10,715 nucleotides of DNA from an uncultured Collinsella sp. GTDB lineage: Bacteria > Actinomycetota > Coriobacteriia > Coriobacteriales > Coriobacteriaceae. Location of the stretch: contig CABVAS010000034.1 in NCBI GenBank assembly GCA_902496375.1, positions 1 to 10,715 on the forward strand. Direction: 5' to 3'. Below are positions 1-6,680 of this stretch, piece after piece; within the stretch, counting starts at the first letter, position 1; each line of letters starts with the position of its first letter. The position numbers and the translations under genes were made by a program. The notes beneath the pieces were generated by a model, which saw only the letters and a program-made list of their open reading frames with translations, ran no database searches and was not told the DNA's origin.

Positions 1-15
1 TACGCTTGAACTGAG

Positions 16-47
16 AAGGGGGAGGCCTCGCGGCCTCCCCCTTTTTT
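16..47 (+). terminator. Rho-independent terminator of an upstream gene outside the window
   Basis: A 12-bp perfect stem (16-27 pairing with 32-43) carries a GGGGGAGGCC core and a four-base loop, and it runs into six T residues at 42-47. The T tract is on the + strand, so it should end a rightward gene lying before position 1. On the other strand the stem is followed by CTCAG rather than a T run, so it would be only a weak terminator for the leftward gene at 112-579. Confidence 0.9.
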
Positions 48-57
48 GCGTTTACCG

Positions 58-80
58 GGCATAAATGACTCATTTACGCC
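58..80. repeat. Near-perfect palindrome between converging transcription units
   Basis: Positions 58-80 form an odd-length inverted repeat centred on C69. The inner 15 bases (62-76, TAAATGACTCATTTA) are perfectly symmetrical, and the outer GGC/GCC pairs extend it with one mismatch. A hairpin would have almost no loop, so a protein-binding site or chance is as likely as an RNA structure. It lies between the terminator at 16-47 and the stop codon of the leftward gene. Confidence 0.35.
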
Positions 81-111
81 AGACGATTTAATTCTTTTTG
101 GTATTGAGCTT

Positions 112-579
112 TTATTTAAAGAAAATAAAACGAATAACAAGGGCAACTGCTATGGCTGCAATGATCAAAAGCAGGATTGTCAGTCGATGCTGCTTGCGTC
201 GTTTACTTGATGAAACGAAGATTGATTTTCCCTGTTTTGGCGTTTCGAGATAGCGAGCCGAATGCGTCAAGGTTTGCTTTGGTCGAGGACCTCTTTGTTG
301 ATGAGTGGCGGATGCTTTCATCGGCTCATCACTAGCTGCGCTGTTTTTAGATAATGGTGCGTCTTTCAGATATACAGGGTCTCCCGAGGCGACGCCCATA
401 TGTTTACGTCCCGTTTGGGCATCCTCGAGCGTTTGATATCGATTTCTCGTCACATACTCGGGCTCCGGATCATTAATGGGCTCTTGCGAGATGTGGGGGC
501 GATGGAACCGTGGCGGCTGCGTGGAAGTATCTTCCCCCTGCGTCGGCATAAACATTTTGTTCTGGTTTTGGTCGTCCAT
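112..579 (-). CDS. Hypothetical protein with C-terminal membrane anchor
   Basis: I do not recognise this 155-residue protein. Residues 1-125 are polar, rich in Pro, Gln, Ser and charged residues, with no obvious fold, and look largely disordered. A basic patch (KRRKQHR, about 126-132) leads into one hydrophobic segment at about 133-154 that ends at the C-terminus. This suggests a tail-anchored cytoplasmic protein with the N-terminus inside. There is no signal peptide and no catalytic motif. The ATG start is supported by an AAAGGG ribosome site a few bases upstream and a TACAAT hexamer at 619-624 on the same strand. The gene reads as more AT-rich than its neighbours, which may mean fast evolution or acquisition. 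It is transcribed alone, divergent from hsp20. That it is coding rests on the open frame, the ribosome site and the plausible membrane topology. Confidence 0.7.
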   Translation of the reverse strand: MDDQNQNKMFMPTQGEDTSTQPPRFHRPHISQEPINDPEPEYVTRNRYQTLEDAQTGRKHMGVASGDPVYLKDAPLSKNSAASDEPMKASATHQQRGPRPKQTLTHSARYLETPKQGKSIFVSSSKRRKQHRLTILLLIIAAIAVALVIRFIFFK

Positions 580-618
580 GATGCCCTTTAGCTCGTTACC
601 AACAACGTGTACGCGCTC

Positions 619-624
619 ATTGTA
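619..624 (-). promoter_or_regulatory. Candidate -10 element for the membrane-anchored protein gene
   Basis: Read on the minus strand this is TACAAT, one base from the TATAAT consensus and about 39 bases before the ATG at 579. I find no convincing -35 box 16-18 bases further upstream. The same hexamer precedes several other genes in the window. Confidence 0.45.
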
Positions 625-761
625 AGCCCCTTGTTATTTGTAGCTGGGGACATACTCGGTATTTAAGCTCTGGTTCAAAGAACCTTAACCTTCCTAAAAC
701 CTGAGTCATACGCACTTAGATATGCTTATAGTACTGGACTCAAAAAACTTTATAGTCGATG

Positions 762-790
762 TATATATGAGCACTGGGTGGGCATATATA
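762..790. promoter_or_regulatory. Inverted repeat upstream of hsp20, possible operator and promoter
   Basis: The arms TATATATG (762-769) and CATATATA (783-790) are perfect 8-bp inverted copies separated by 13 bases, so their centres are 21 bp apart, two helical turns. That suits a dimeric DNA-binding protein on one DNA face. The right arm overlaps a possible -10 sequence (TATAAG, 787-792), about 65 bases before the hsp20 ATG. No good -35 box accompanies it. It could control heat-shock expression, but arms made of simple TA repeats can also arise by chance. Confidence 0.4.
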
Positions 791-856
791 AGAGCGTCAA
801 AAGAAGTCCCAGTCACCTAGAAGATGGCTCGGCAGTCCTTAAAAGGAGTGGTAAAC

Positions 857-1288
857 ATGGCAAGCATGGTTCCTTATCGTTCGGTTTTTGGCGTTCGTCC
901 CTCTGCAAGCTCGCTGTTCGATCTGTTTGATGATATGAGCGACCTAGCGAACACCTCGATTGCCTCTAAGGCGTTCCCCGTTGACGTTGAGGATAAGGGC
1001 GATGGCTATGAGGTCAAGGCTTATCTGACCGGCGTCGCCAAGGACGATATCGATGTCGAGCTTAACGAGGGTCGTCTGTCCATTAGCGTGAATGTCGAGG
1101 AAGACGAGGAGAACGAGGGCAAGAACTTCCTGCAGAAGGAGTTCAGCTCGTACAGCGCGACGCGTGGCGTGTATCTTAAGGACGCTTCGAGCGAGGGCCT
1201 CTCGGCTAAGTACGCTGACGGCATCCTGACCGTTACGGTTCCCAAGATCGTCGAGAAGAAGAACGTTACGAAGATCTCCATCGAATAA
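857..1288 (+). CDS. hsp20: Hsp20/alpha-crystallin family small heat-shock protein
   Basis: This 143-residue ATP-independent holdase chaperone should bind unfolding proteins in the cytoplasm as an oligomer. The short N-terminal arm (1-39) includes FDLFDDM. The alpha-crystallin domain spans about 40-131, beginning FPVDVEDKGDGYEV and ending with the family-typical LSAKYADGILTVTVPK. An I-x-I motif (ISI, 140-142) at the C-terminus is the element that docks neighbouring subunits. An acidic linker (EEDEENEGKN) lies in the loop region, and the usual Arg/Phe-rich strand (RsFsRsF type) is replaced by EFSSYSATRGVYL, so it is a divergent member. I chose the ATG at 857 because AAAGGAG sits 8 bases before it. 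An in-frame ATG at 824 would add 11 residues, but its codons run through the ribosome site. The gene is monocistronic and ends at a strong terminator. Confidence 0.95.
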   Translation: MASMVPYRSVFGVRPSASSLFDLFDDMSDLANTSIASKAFPVDVEDKGDGYEVKAYLTGVAKDDIDVELNEGRLSISVNVEEDEENEGKNFLQKEFSSYSATRGVYLKDASSEGLSAKYADGILTVTVPKIVEKKNVTKISIE

Positions 1289-1320
1289 CTTCGTTGGTGT
1301 TCTTCGCTATTAAAAGACAA

Positions 1321-1356
1321 CAAAAGGGGCTGGGAAGCGATTCCCGGCCCCTTTTG
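1321..1356. terminator. Bidirectional terminator shared by hsp20 and the MBL-fold hydrolase gene
   Basis: A 16-bp stem (1321-1336 with 1341-1356, one G-T pair) is capped by a GCGA tetraloop of the GNRA class. Four T residues close the stem on each strand (1352-1355 on +, complement of 1322-1325 on -), so it can stop transcription from both convergent genes. It begins 32 bases after the hsp20 stop and ends 14 bases before the stop of the leftward gene. Confidence 0.9.
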
Positions 1357-1370
1357 CTGTTTAGGACAGT

Positions 1371-2180
1371 CTATTGAATGGTTGCTGGCCGATACTGGCT
1401 TGCGGGGCGTATCGAGAGTTTTCGCGATCCTTGGAGAAGGGTGGCGGAGCTGCCGAGCTCGTCATCCAGGGTTGCGGCTAGAGCTTTGGCATAGCTTTTG
1501 ACGGTAAGGCTCGGACGATTGTTGTCTTGGCTGATATGCATGGCAATGAGCTGTTCGGTGCGATCGGTAACAAGTTCGCGCGCGGCTTCGGCGGCTTGGC
1601 CGTTGGAGAGGTGTCCCCTTGCAGACAGGATGCGCTCCTGAAGAAAGCGGGGATATTCTCCCTCGCGCAGCATGGTCACATCGTGGTTGCTTTCGAGCGC
1701 GAGGACTCGACAATCTTTGAGGGTGTTCATGGCTTGGCTCGATAGCTCTCCGGTGTCGGTAGCAAAGCCGATGGAATCATCGAGGGCGTCGAATCGAAAG
1801 CCGATTGGATTTATGACATCGTGTGATGTTGAGTAGGTTTGCACGTGGATGCCGGCAATGGATAGGGTGTCACCGGGGTCGAATTCCTCGACAGGCAGAT
1901 GCGAAAGATTTTCTTTGCTCGAAAGTGTGCCCCTGCTGGCAAAGAGGGGACCGTGCCAGTGCTTGCACCAGACATCGAGACCCTTGATGTGATCGCAATG
2001 CTCATGAGTAATGAGAAGAGCCGAGACGTTGTCTGCCGAGAGTCCCAGTTCTGCCATGCGCTTTAATGTCTCGCGGCGAGAAAGACCGTCGTCAATCATG
2101 ATGAGCCCCCGGGGGCCTTCGATGAGCGCGCAGTTGCCTTTTGAGCCGCTGCCAAGGATATGAAGGTGCAGACGAGACAT
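1371..2180 (-). CDS. WalJ/YycJ-like metallo-beta-lactamase-fold hydrolase
   Basis: A predicted 269-residue cytoplasmic metal-dependent hydrolase of the MBL fold. The N-terminus carries the YycJ-type LGSGSKGNCALIE. The metal-binding signature THEHCDH follows (H59, H61, D63, H64), then H120 (STSHD), D142 (FATDTGE) and H190 (ARGHLS), which together can build a two-metal site. Length is close to B. subtilis YycJ (WalJ), which is linked to cell-wall/DNA-replication coordination and often sits near walRK; that partner is not seen here, so the role is uncertain. Start choice: a TTG at 2228 would add 16 unlike residues and abut the tilS ATG, whereas the ATG at 2180 begins exactly at the conserved MSRLHLHILGSGS. 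No good Shine-Dalgarno lies before 2180, so the transcript may be nearly leaderless. It is divergent from tilS with 48 bases between start codons. Confidence 0.9.
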   Translation of the reverse strand: MSRLHLHILGSGSKGNCALIEGPRGLIMIDDGLSRRETLKRMAELGLSADNVSALLITHEHCDHIKGLDVWCKHWHGPLFASRGTLSSKENLSHLPVEEFDPGDTLSIAGIHVQTYSTSHDVINPIGFRFDALDDSIGFATDTGELSSQAMNTLKDCRVLALESNHDVTMLREGEYPRFLQERILSARGHLSNGQAAEAARELVTDRTEQLIAMHISQDNNRPSLTVKSYAKALAATLDDELGSSATLLQGSRKLSIRPASQYRPATIQ

Positions 2181-2194
2181 AAGATTCCAAAGGA

Positions 2195-2200
2195 TACAAT
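2195..2200 (+). promoter_or_regulatory. Candidate -10 element for tilS
   Basis: TACAAT at 2195-2200 stands 28 bases before the tilS ATG, which fits a short leader containing the AGGAGG ribosome site (2217-2222). No recognisable -35 box lies at the right distance. The opposite strand across 2191-2196 reads TATCCT, a weak -10 for the leftward hydrolase, so the two divergent promoters may overlap. Confidence 0.45.
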
Positions 2201-2228
2201 GGGTGCGGACGAATAGAGGAGGAAGCAA

Positions 2229-3767
2229 ATGCCTACGGTATCACAGCATTACGGACACCATGCCGTGCCCGGGGCAGTCGATGAGACCCGAACGAGGCAG
2301 CAGGCTGCTCCTGTCGTGCTCATGGTATCAGGCGGCGCGGACTCGACGGCACTGCTTCTTATGGCGTGCACATCAAAGCTGGATATCCAAGACGGGCGCG
2401 GTGTTGCCCCCATTGCTCGCGAGCGCCTGCATGTGCTGCATGTAAACCATCATCTGCGCGGCAAGGCGTCCGATGGCGACGAGGCCTTTGTGCGTGAGCT
2501 CTGCGCGAAATATGGTTTACCGCTGTGCGTGGAGCACGCTTATTTTGATGGGGAGTCGGGCAATATTGAGGCCGCGGCCCGCGAAGTGCGCTATGCCGCG
2601 GCGCGGAGGTATGTTCGCGAGCTCTGCGCCCAGACGGGGGCACCGCGAACGGCGGCTCGTATCTGCACCGCGCACACGTCTTCGGATCGCGCGGAAACGT
2701 TTTTGATGAACGCGATTAAGGGTTCGGGGCCCGCTGGCCTATCGAGCATTCCTCGCCGGAGGAATATCGTGGTACGTCCCTTGCTCGACCTAACTCATGG
2801 CGAGCTCGTGGGCTATCTACAGGTACATGGTCAGCCGTGGCGTGAAGACGAGAGCAATGAGGATATCTCGTATCTGCGAAACTACGTGCGCCATCGAGTA
2901 ATGCCAGTGGTGGCGCAGCGCAACGCGAGCGCCTGCAAGACGATTGGTGCCGCCTGCGAGATCTTAGGCGATGAGGACGCGTTTTTGTCTCAGCTTTCGG
3001 CACAGGCGTTTCGAAGCTGTTTGCGCAAAGAGGCAGCGGGCGCACTGGTGCTCGATGCCAGGCGCCTGGCTGCGGCCGAGGTGGTAATCGCGCGGCGCAT
3101 CGTGCGACTGGCGATTAAGCGCATCGATCCGGACGCTCGTCCCGAGATGCGACATGTGGAGCGAGTCCTTTCCTGCGTTGCCGAGGGCACCGGTTCGGTC
3201 ACGCTTCCGGCGGGGATTGACGCACGCATTGAGTTTGGCATGCTGGCGTTTAAGGCGCCGGCGGCTCGCGAGGGCCTGGTCGCGGACTGGGTTACCGTAC
3301 CCGGTCGTTTGCCGTTGGGCGGGGGACGTATGCTGGTCACAGAACCGATGGCTGTTGAACCGGGATGCGATATCGTGCGCCGCGCCCGTGAGCTTGCGGC
3401 TGCCGGGGAAGTGACAGCTTTGGTAGACGCGGCTGCCCTGGGTTTTGCCGACAGCGATAGTGAGCGGATCCTGGCGGGCTCGCGTGGCGAGATCCCTGCC
3501 GAGGCGCGATTGGCGCGCCTGTGGGTGGACGGTCCCGCGCCGGGAGACGTGATGTGCCCGTTAGGGATGAGTGGCCGAAGCAAGAAAGTATCCGATTTGC
3601 TAGGCGAGGCTCGCATTCCCGTTTCCGAGCGCGCCGGCGTGCCCATGGTGAGGACGGCGCCGGGGGGTGCCGTGGTGTGGGTCGCCGGAGTTCGCGCGGA
3701 CGAGCGTTTTAAGTGCACGGCCGCAACGCGCGTGGCATATCTGCTCCGCGTGGTCGATGCGGAATAG
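2229..3767 (+). CDS. tilS: tRNA(Ile)-lysidine synthetase TilS
   Basis: TilS ligates lysine to C34 of the CAU-anticodon tRNA-Ile using ATP, changing both its decoding (AUA) and its charging. The 512-residue protein has the N-type ATP-pyrophosphatase P-loop SGGADS at 34-39, then HVNHHLRG (71-78), the EAAAREVRYAA segment (114-124), AHTSSDRAET (148-157) and RPLLDLTHGEL (183-193). The tRNA-binding WREDESNEDISYLRNYVR segment (204-221) follows. A TilS C-terminal domain occupies about 430-510 (PGDVMCPLGMSGRSKKVSDLL, then WVAGVRADERFK). The usual H-x-D-D-Q-x-E-T box reads HTSSDRAET here, keeping Asp, Glu and Thr. The ATG has AGGAGG six bases upstream, and the first 27 residues are a family-atypical leader. 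tilS-hpt-ftsH is a conserved order in many Gram-positives; the 147-base gap to hpt holds another promoter candidate. Confidence 0.95.
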   Translation: MPTVSQHYGHHAVPGAVDETRTRQQAAPVVLMVSGGADSTALLLMACTSKLDIQDGRGVAPIARERLHVLHVNHHLRGKASDGDEAFVRELCAKYGLPLCVEHAYFDGESGNIEAAAREVRYAAARRYVRELCAQTGAPRTAARICTAHTSSDRAETFLMNAIKGSGPAGLSSIPRRRNIVVRPLLDLTHGELVGYLQVHGQPWREDESNEDISYLRNYVRHRVMPVVAQRNASACKTIGAACEILGDEDAFLSQLSAQAFRSCLRKEAAGALVLDARRLAAAEVVIARRIVRLAIKRIDPDARPEMRHVERVLSCVAEGTGSVTLPAGIDARIEFGMLAFKAPAAREGLVADWVTVPGRLPLGGGRMLVTEPMAVEPGCDIVRRARELAAAGEVTALVDAAALGFADSDSERILAGSRGEIPAEARLARLWVDGPAPGDVMCPLGMSGRSKKVSDLLGEARIPVSERAGVPMVRTAPGGAVVWVAGVRADERFKCTAATRVAYLLRVVDAE

Positions 3768-3852
3768 CGTCCCACGCCTGCTATTCTGTGCGACGTTGAC
3801 GGTATTCCCGCGCTGATGGCGCACGGGCTGGTAAATTTACCCCGTGCGCTGC

Positions 3853-3858
3853 TAGAAT
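3853..3858 (+). promoter_or_regulatory. Candidate -10 element for hpt-ftsH
   Basis: TAGAAT at 3853-3858 is one base from TATAAT and lies 56 bases before the hpt ATG. No clear -35 is present at the standard spacing. It sits in CTGCTAGAATGTG (3849-3861), which imperfectly repeats CTGCTATTCTGTG at 3778-3790 just after the tilS stop (10 of 13 bases identical). If real, it would let hpt-ftsH be transcribed apart from tilS. Confidence 0.35.
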
Positions 3859-3914
3859 GTGTAGTTCGCGTCCATACGGCGGTGTGTGGGCGATAAGCAC
3901 AAGAAAGGGTTGTC

Positions 3915-4463
3915 ATGGCTTCTCAACATCCGGATATCGAGAAGGTTCTGTTCACGCAGGAGGATATCGACGGTATCGTCTCTCGCCTGGGCGAGGAGAT
4001 TACGCGCGACTACGCGGGTAAGGATCTGGTGCTGATTGCGGTCCTGCGCGGCGCCGTGGTCTTTATGGGCGACCTGATGCGTAAGATCGAGCTGCCGACC
4101 AACATCGATTTCATGGCTGTTTCGAGCTATGGCGACGGTGTGAAGTCCTCGGGTATCGTGCGTATCATTAAGGACCTGGATATCGACATCCGCGGTCGCG
4201 ACGTGCTGATCGTCGAGGACATTCTGGACTCGGGCCTGACGCTCAAGTATCTGATGAAGAACCTCGAGAGCCGCAAGCCCGCTTCTCTGGAGGTCGCCGC
4301 CTTCCTGTGGAAGGACGTTGAGGACCGCGTCTCGGCCATCACGCCCAAGTATGTTGGAACCCATTGCCCCGATGCCTTTGTGGTGGGCTACGGCCTCGAC
4401 TATGCCGAGCGCTATCGTAACCTTCCGTATCTGGGCATTTTGAAACCGGAGGTTTATTCGTAA
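3915..4463 (+). CDS. hpt: Hypoxanthine (guanine) phosphoribosyltransferase
   Basis: This purine-salvage enzyme transfers the phosphoribosyl group of PRPP to hypoxanthine (and usually guanine), giving IMP or GMP in the cytoplasm. The 182-residue protein has the usual bacterial length. It shows the VLRGA pyrophosphate loop (43-47), the SYGDG flexible loop (71-75) and the PRPP-binding motif VLIVEDILDSGLTL (97-110) with acidic pair E101-D102 and catalytic-base candidate D105. A lysine in FLWKD (K133) fits the purine-contacting position, and the C-terminal FVVGYGLDYAERYRNLPYLG supplies purine-ring and metal contacts. The ATG has GAAAGGG five bases upstream. Its stop codon is one base from the ftsH start, so the two are almost certainly co-transcribed and translationally coupled. 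Which purine it prefers cannot be read from the sequence. Confidence 0.96.
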   Translation: MASQHPDIEKVLFTQEDIDGIVSRLGEEITRDYAGKDLVLIAVLRGAVVFMGDLMRKIELPTNIDFMAVSSYGDGVKSSGIVRIIKDLDIDIRGRDVLIVEDILDSGLTLKYLMKNLESRKPASLEVAAFLWKDVEDRVSAITPKYVGTHCPDAFVVGYGLDYAERYRNLPYLGILKPEVYS

Positions 4464-4464
4464 G

Positions 4465-6612
4465 ATGCCCGACGACCGTAACGATAACAATTCCCAGACT
4501 CCCCGGGACCCAAAGATCCCGGGGATGCCCGGAGGCAAGAAGCCCACGCGTACGGGCTGGCTGTATTTTATTTTGGCTTGCGCGCTTCTGGGCTACGCCT
4601 TCTTTAACATGGGCTCCGGCTTTGCCAATTCCAGCAATACCGTTAAGCTCGCGACGAGCGAGATGGTGAGCGCCATCAAGCAGGATCGCGTCGAAGATCT
4701 GACCTATACGGTTCAAGACGGAAGCGTGACGGGTCATTACTGGAAGACGAAGAAGGACAAGGGCGATACGAGCGAGCTCAAGAGCTTCTCTTCGACCTAT
4801 GTCGGCTCCGATTCGCTTGCCGAGCTCATGGCGGAGCACCCCGATACCAAGTACATCGTCAACACCAACGATTCCGATTTTTGGGGCGACTTGGCGATGA
4901 GTGTGCTTCCGACGATCGCCCTTATCGCCATCATGTTCTACTTTATGCGCCAGATGATGGGCGCCAACAACAGGAACATGCAGTTTGGCAAGACCAACGC
5001 CAAGACCAACGAGGCCACACGCCCCAAGGTCAAGTTTGAAGACGTTGCCGGCGTGGACGAGGCAGTCGAGGAGCTCGAGGAGATCCGTGACTTTTTGAGC
5101 GATCCGGATCGCTATCGCAAGCTGGGCGCCAAGATCCCGCGTGGCGTGTTGCTGGTTGGCCCTCCGGGCACCGGTAAAACGCTGCTGGCCAAGGCTGTTG
5201 CCGGCGAGGCGGGCGTGCCGTTCTTTAGCATCTCGGGTTCCGACTTTGTCGAGATGTTCGTAGGTGTCGGCGCCAGCCGTGTGCGTGACCTCTTTAAGGA
5301 GGCCAAGTCCCAGGCCCCGTCGATCATCTTCATCGATGAGATCGATGCCGTGGGACGTCAGCGCGGAGCTGGCTTGGGCGGCGGTCACGACGAGCGCGAG
5401 CAGACGCTCAACCAGCTGCTGGTCGAGATGGACGGCTTTGAGGAAAGCGAGTCGGTCATCCTGATCGCTGCGACCAACCGTCCTGACATCCTGGATCCGG
5501 CATTGCTGCGTCCCGGCCGTTTTGACCGTCAGGTTACGGTCGACCGTCCGGATGTGAAGGGCCGCGAGCAGATCTTGCGCGTGCATGCCGAGAACAAGCC
5601 GATGGACGAGGACGTGAAGTTTGAGAAGCTCGCCCAGATGACCGTTGGCTTTACCGGTGCCGACCTGGCGAACTTGCTCAATGAGTCTGCACTGTTGGCT
5701 GCCCGCCGCCATCGTTCCGTAATCTCGATGGACGAGGTCGAGGAATCGATGGAGCGCGTGATTGCCGGACCGCAGCGCAAGGGTCGCGTGATGACCGAGG
5801 CCGAGCGCACCACGATTGCCTACCACGAGAGCGGCCACGCTCTGGTGGGCCACATCCTGGAGCACTCCGATTCGGTTCACAAGATCTCGATCGTCAGCCG
5901 CGGCCAGGCGCTGGGCTACACGCTGCAGCTTCCGCAGGAGGACCACTTCCTCAAGACCAAGAACGAGATGCTCGACGAGCTCGCCGTGTTCTTGGGCGGT
6001 CGCGTTGCCGAGGAACTCATGTGCGACGACATCACGTCGGGCGCGAGCAACGATCTGGAGCGCGCAACCAAGATGGCGCGCGAGATGGTCACGCGCCTGG
6101 GCATGAGCGAGGAGCTGGGCACTCAGGTCTTTGGCGAGGCGCAGCATCAGGTATTCCTCGGTCGCGATTACGCCGATCATCAGGATTACTCCGAGGAGAC
6201 GGCGCGCCGCATTGATATCGAGGTTCAGCGCATCATGCGCGAGGCCCATCGTCGTGCTGTCGAGATCTTGGATGCCCGTCGCGATCAGCTCGATCTGATG
6301 GCGAAGGTGCTGCTTGAGCGCGAGACTGTCGAGGGCGATGCCGTGAATGCCCTGCTCGATAACGAGTGGGACGCCTACCTTGAGCGCGAGGGCGATATCC
6401 TGGCGGCCAAGGAGGAGCGCAATGCCAAGGCGGCCGGCATGCCGACCAAGAAGCGCGCGCCTCGCATGAGCGAGGAGGAGCTGGCGGCTGATGCCGCGGC
6501 CTTTGCGCAAGCGGCCATGCAGGAGGATGCCGAAGTCGCATCCGATGATGCTGGCGATGACCATGCCGTCGTCGATGCCGACACCGACGCCGATGCCGAT
6601 GCCGACAAATAG
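4465..6612 (+). CDS. ftsH: ATP-dependent zinc metalloprotease FtsH
   Basis: FtsH is a hexameric membrane AAA+ protease that extracts and degrades misfolded membrane proteins and short-lived regulators. The 715-residue protein starts with a Pro/Asn-rich cytoplasmic leader, then TM1 (about 31-50), an extracytoplasmic domain (about 51-142) and TM2 (about 143-164). The AAA+ module has Walker A GPPGTGKT (232-239), pore loop FVGVGA (265-270), Walker B IIFIDE (287-292) and the second region of homology AATNRPDILDPALLRPGRFD (335-354). The protease domain has HESGH (454-458, zinc ligands H454 and H458, catalytic E455) and third-ligand candidate D530 in SGASNDLERA. The tail from about 648 is Ala/acidic-rich and ends DADTDADADADK, longer than minimal FtsH. 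GGAGG lies 12 bases before the ATG, inside the end of hpt. A strong terminator follows. Confidence 0.97.
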   Translation: MPDDRNDNNSQTPRDPKIPGMPGGKKPTRTGWLYFILACALLGYAFFNMGSGFANSSNTVKLATSEMVSAIKQDRVEDLTYTVQDGSVTGHYWKTKKDKGDTSELKSFSSTYVGSDSLAELMAEHPDTKYIVNTNDSDFWGDLAMSVLPTIALIAIMFYFMRQMMGANNRNMQFGKTNAKTNEATRPKVKFEDVAGVDEAVEELEEIRDFLSDPDRYRKLGAKIPRGVLLVGPPGTGKTLLAKAVAGEAGVPFFSISGSDFVEMFVGVGASRVRDLFKEAKSQAPSIIFIDEIDAVGRQRGAGLGGGHDEREQTLNQLLVEMDGFEESESVILIAATNRPDILDPALLRPGRFDRQVTVDRPDVKGREQILRVHAENKPMDEDVKFEKLAQMTVGFTGADLANLLNESALLAARRHRSVISMDEVEESMERVIAGPQRKGRVMTEAERTTIAYHESGHALVGHILEHSDSVHKISIVSRGQALGYTLQLPQEDHFLKTKNEMLDELAVFLGGRVAEELMCDDITSGASNDLERATKMAREMVTRLGMSEELGTQVFGEAQHQVFLGRDYADHQDYSEETARRIDIEVQRIMREAHRRAVEILDARRDQLDLMAKVLLERETVEGDAVNALLDNEWDAYLEREGDILAAKEERNAKAAGMPTKKRAPRMSEEELAADAAAFAQAAMQEDAEVASDDAGDDHAVVDADTDADADADK
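6574..6606 (+). repeat. Six-base tandem repeat encoding the Asp-Ala tail of FtsH
   Basis: Eleven codons alternate GAT/GAC with GCC (one ACC), making an imperfect GAYGCC tandem repeat just before the ftsH stop codon. Such repeats can change copy number by slippage, in steps of two residues that keep the frame. Confidence 0.6.
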
Positions 6613-6623
6613 TCTTTGTGGCG

Positions 6624-6662
6624 AAAGCCTCCGCGGGGAAACCTGCGGAGGCTTTTTCTTTT
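6624..6662 (+). terminator. Rho-independent terminator of ftsH
   Basis: A 14-bp stem (6624-6637 with 6642-6655, one G-T pair) is closed by a GAAA tetraloop and followed by a T-rich tract at 6653-6662. It starts 12 bases after the ftsH stop codon and should end the tilS-hpt-ftsH transcript. Confidence 0.92.
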
Positions 6663-6680
6663 GAGCGATATGGGGCCGCC

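Larger units (their letters stand above)
580..856. other. Divergent intergenic region, AT-rich
   Basis: This stretch separates the leftward membrane-protein gene from hsp20. It holds the leftward -10 candidate (619-624), a small palindrome GGTTC-AAA-GAACC (672-684), a direct repeat TTATAGT at 726-732 and 750-756 (24-base period), and the inverted repeat at 762-790. I see no CIRCE element. There is only one ACTCAA half-site (738-743) of the kind found in HspR operators, without its partner. Confidence 0.6.

Noticed and set aside
738..743. ACTCAA half-site resembling an HspR (HAIR) operator before hsp20
   Set aside because: The partner CTTGAGT at the required seven-base spacing is absent; the bases there match poorly.
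2181..2228. TTG start at 2228 for the MBL hydrolase
   Set aside because: It would add 16 residues unlike the family and abut the tilS start. The conserved YycJ-like N-terminus begins at the ATG at 2180.
2990..3916. Long leftward open frame opposite tilS (308 codons)
   Set aside because: It is rich in Ser, Arg, Ala and Thr, as expected from the antisense of a GC-rich gene, and lies wholly across the well-supported tilS.
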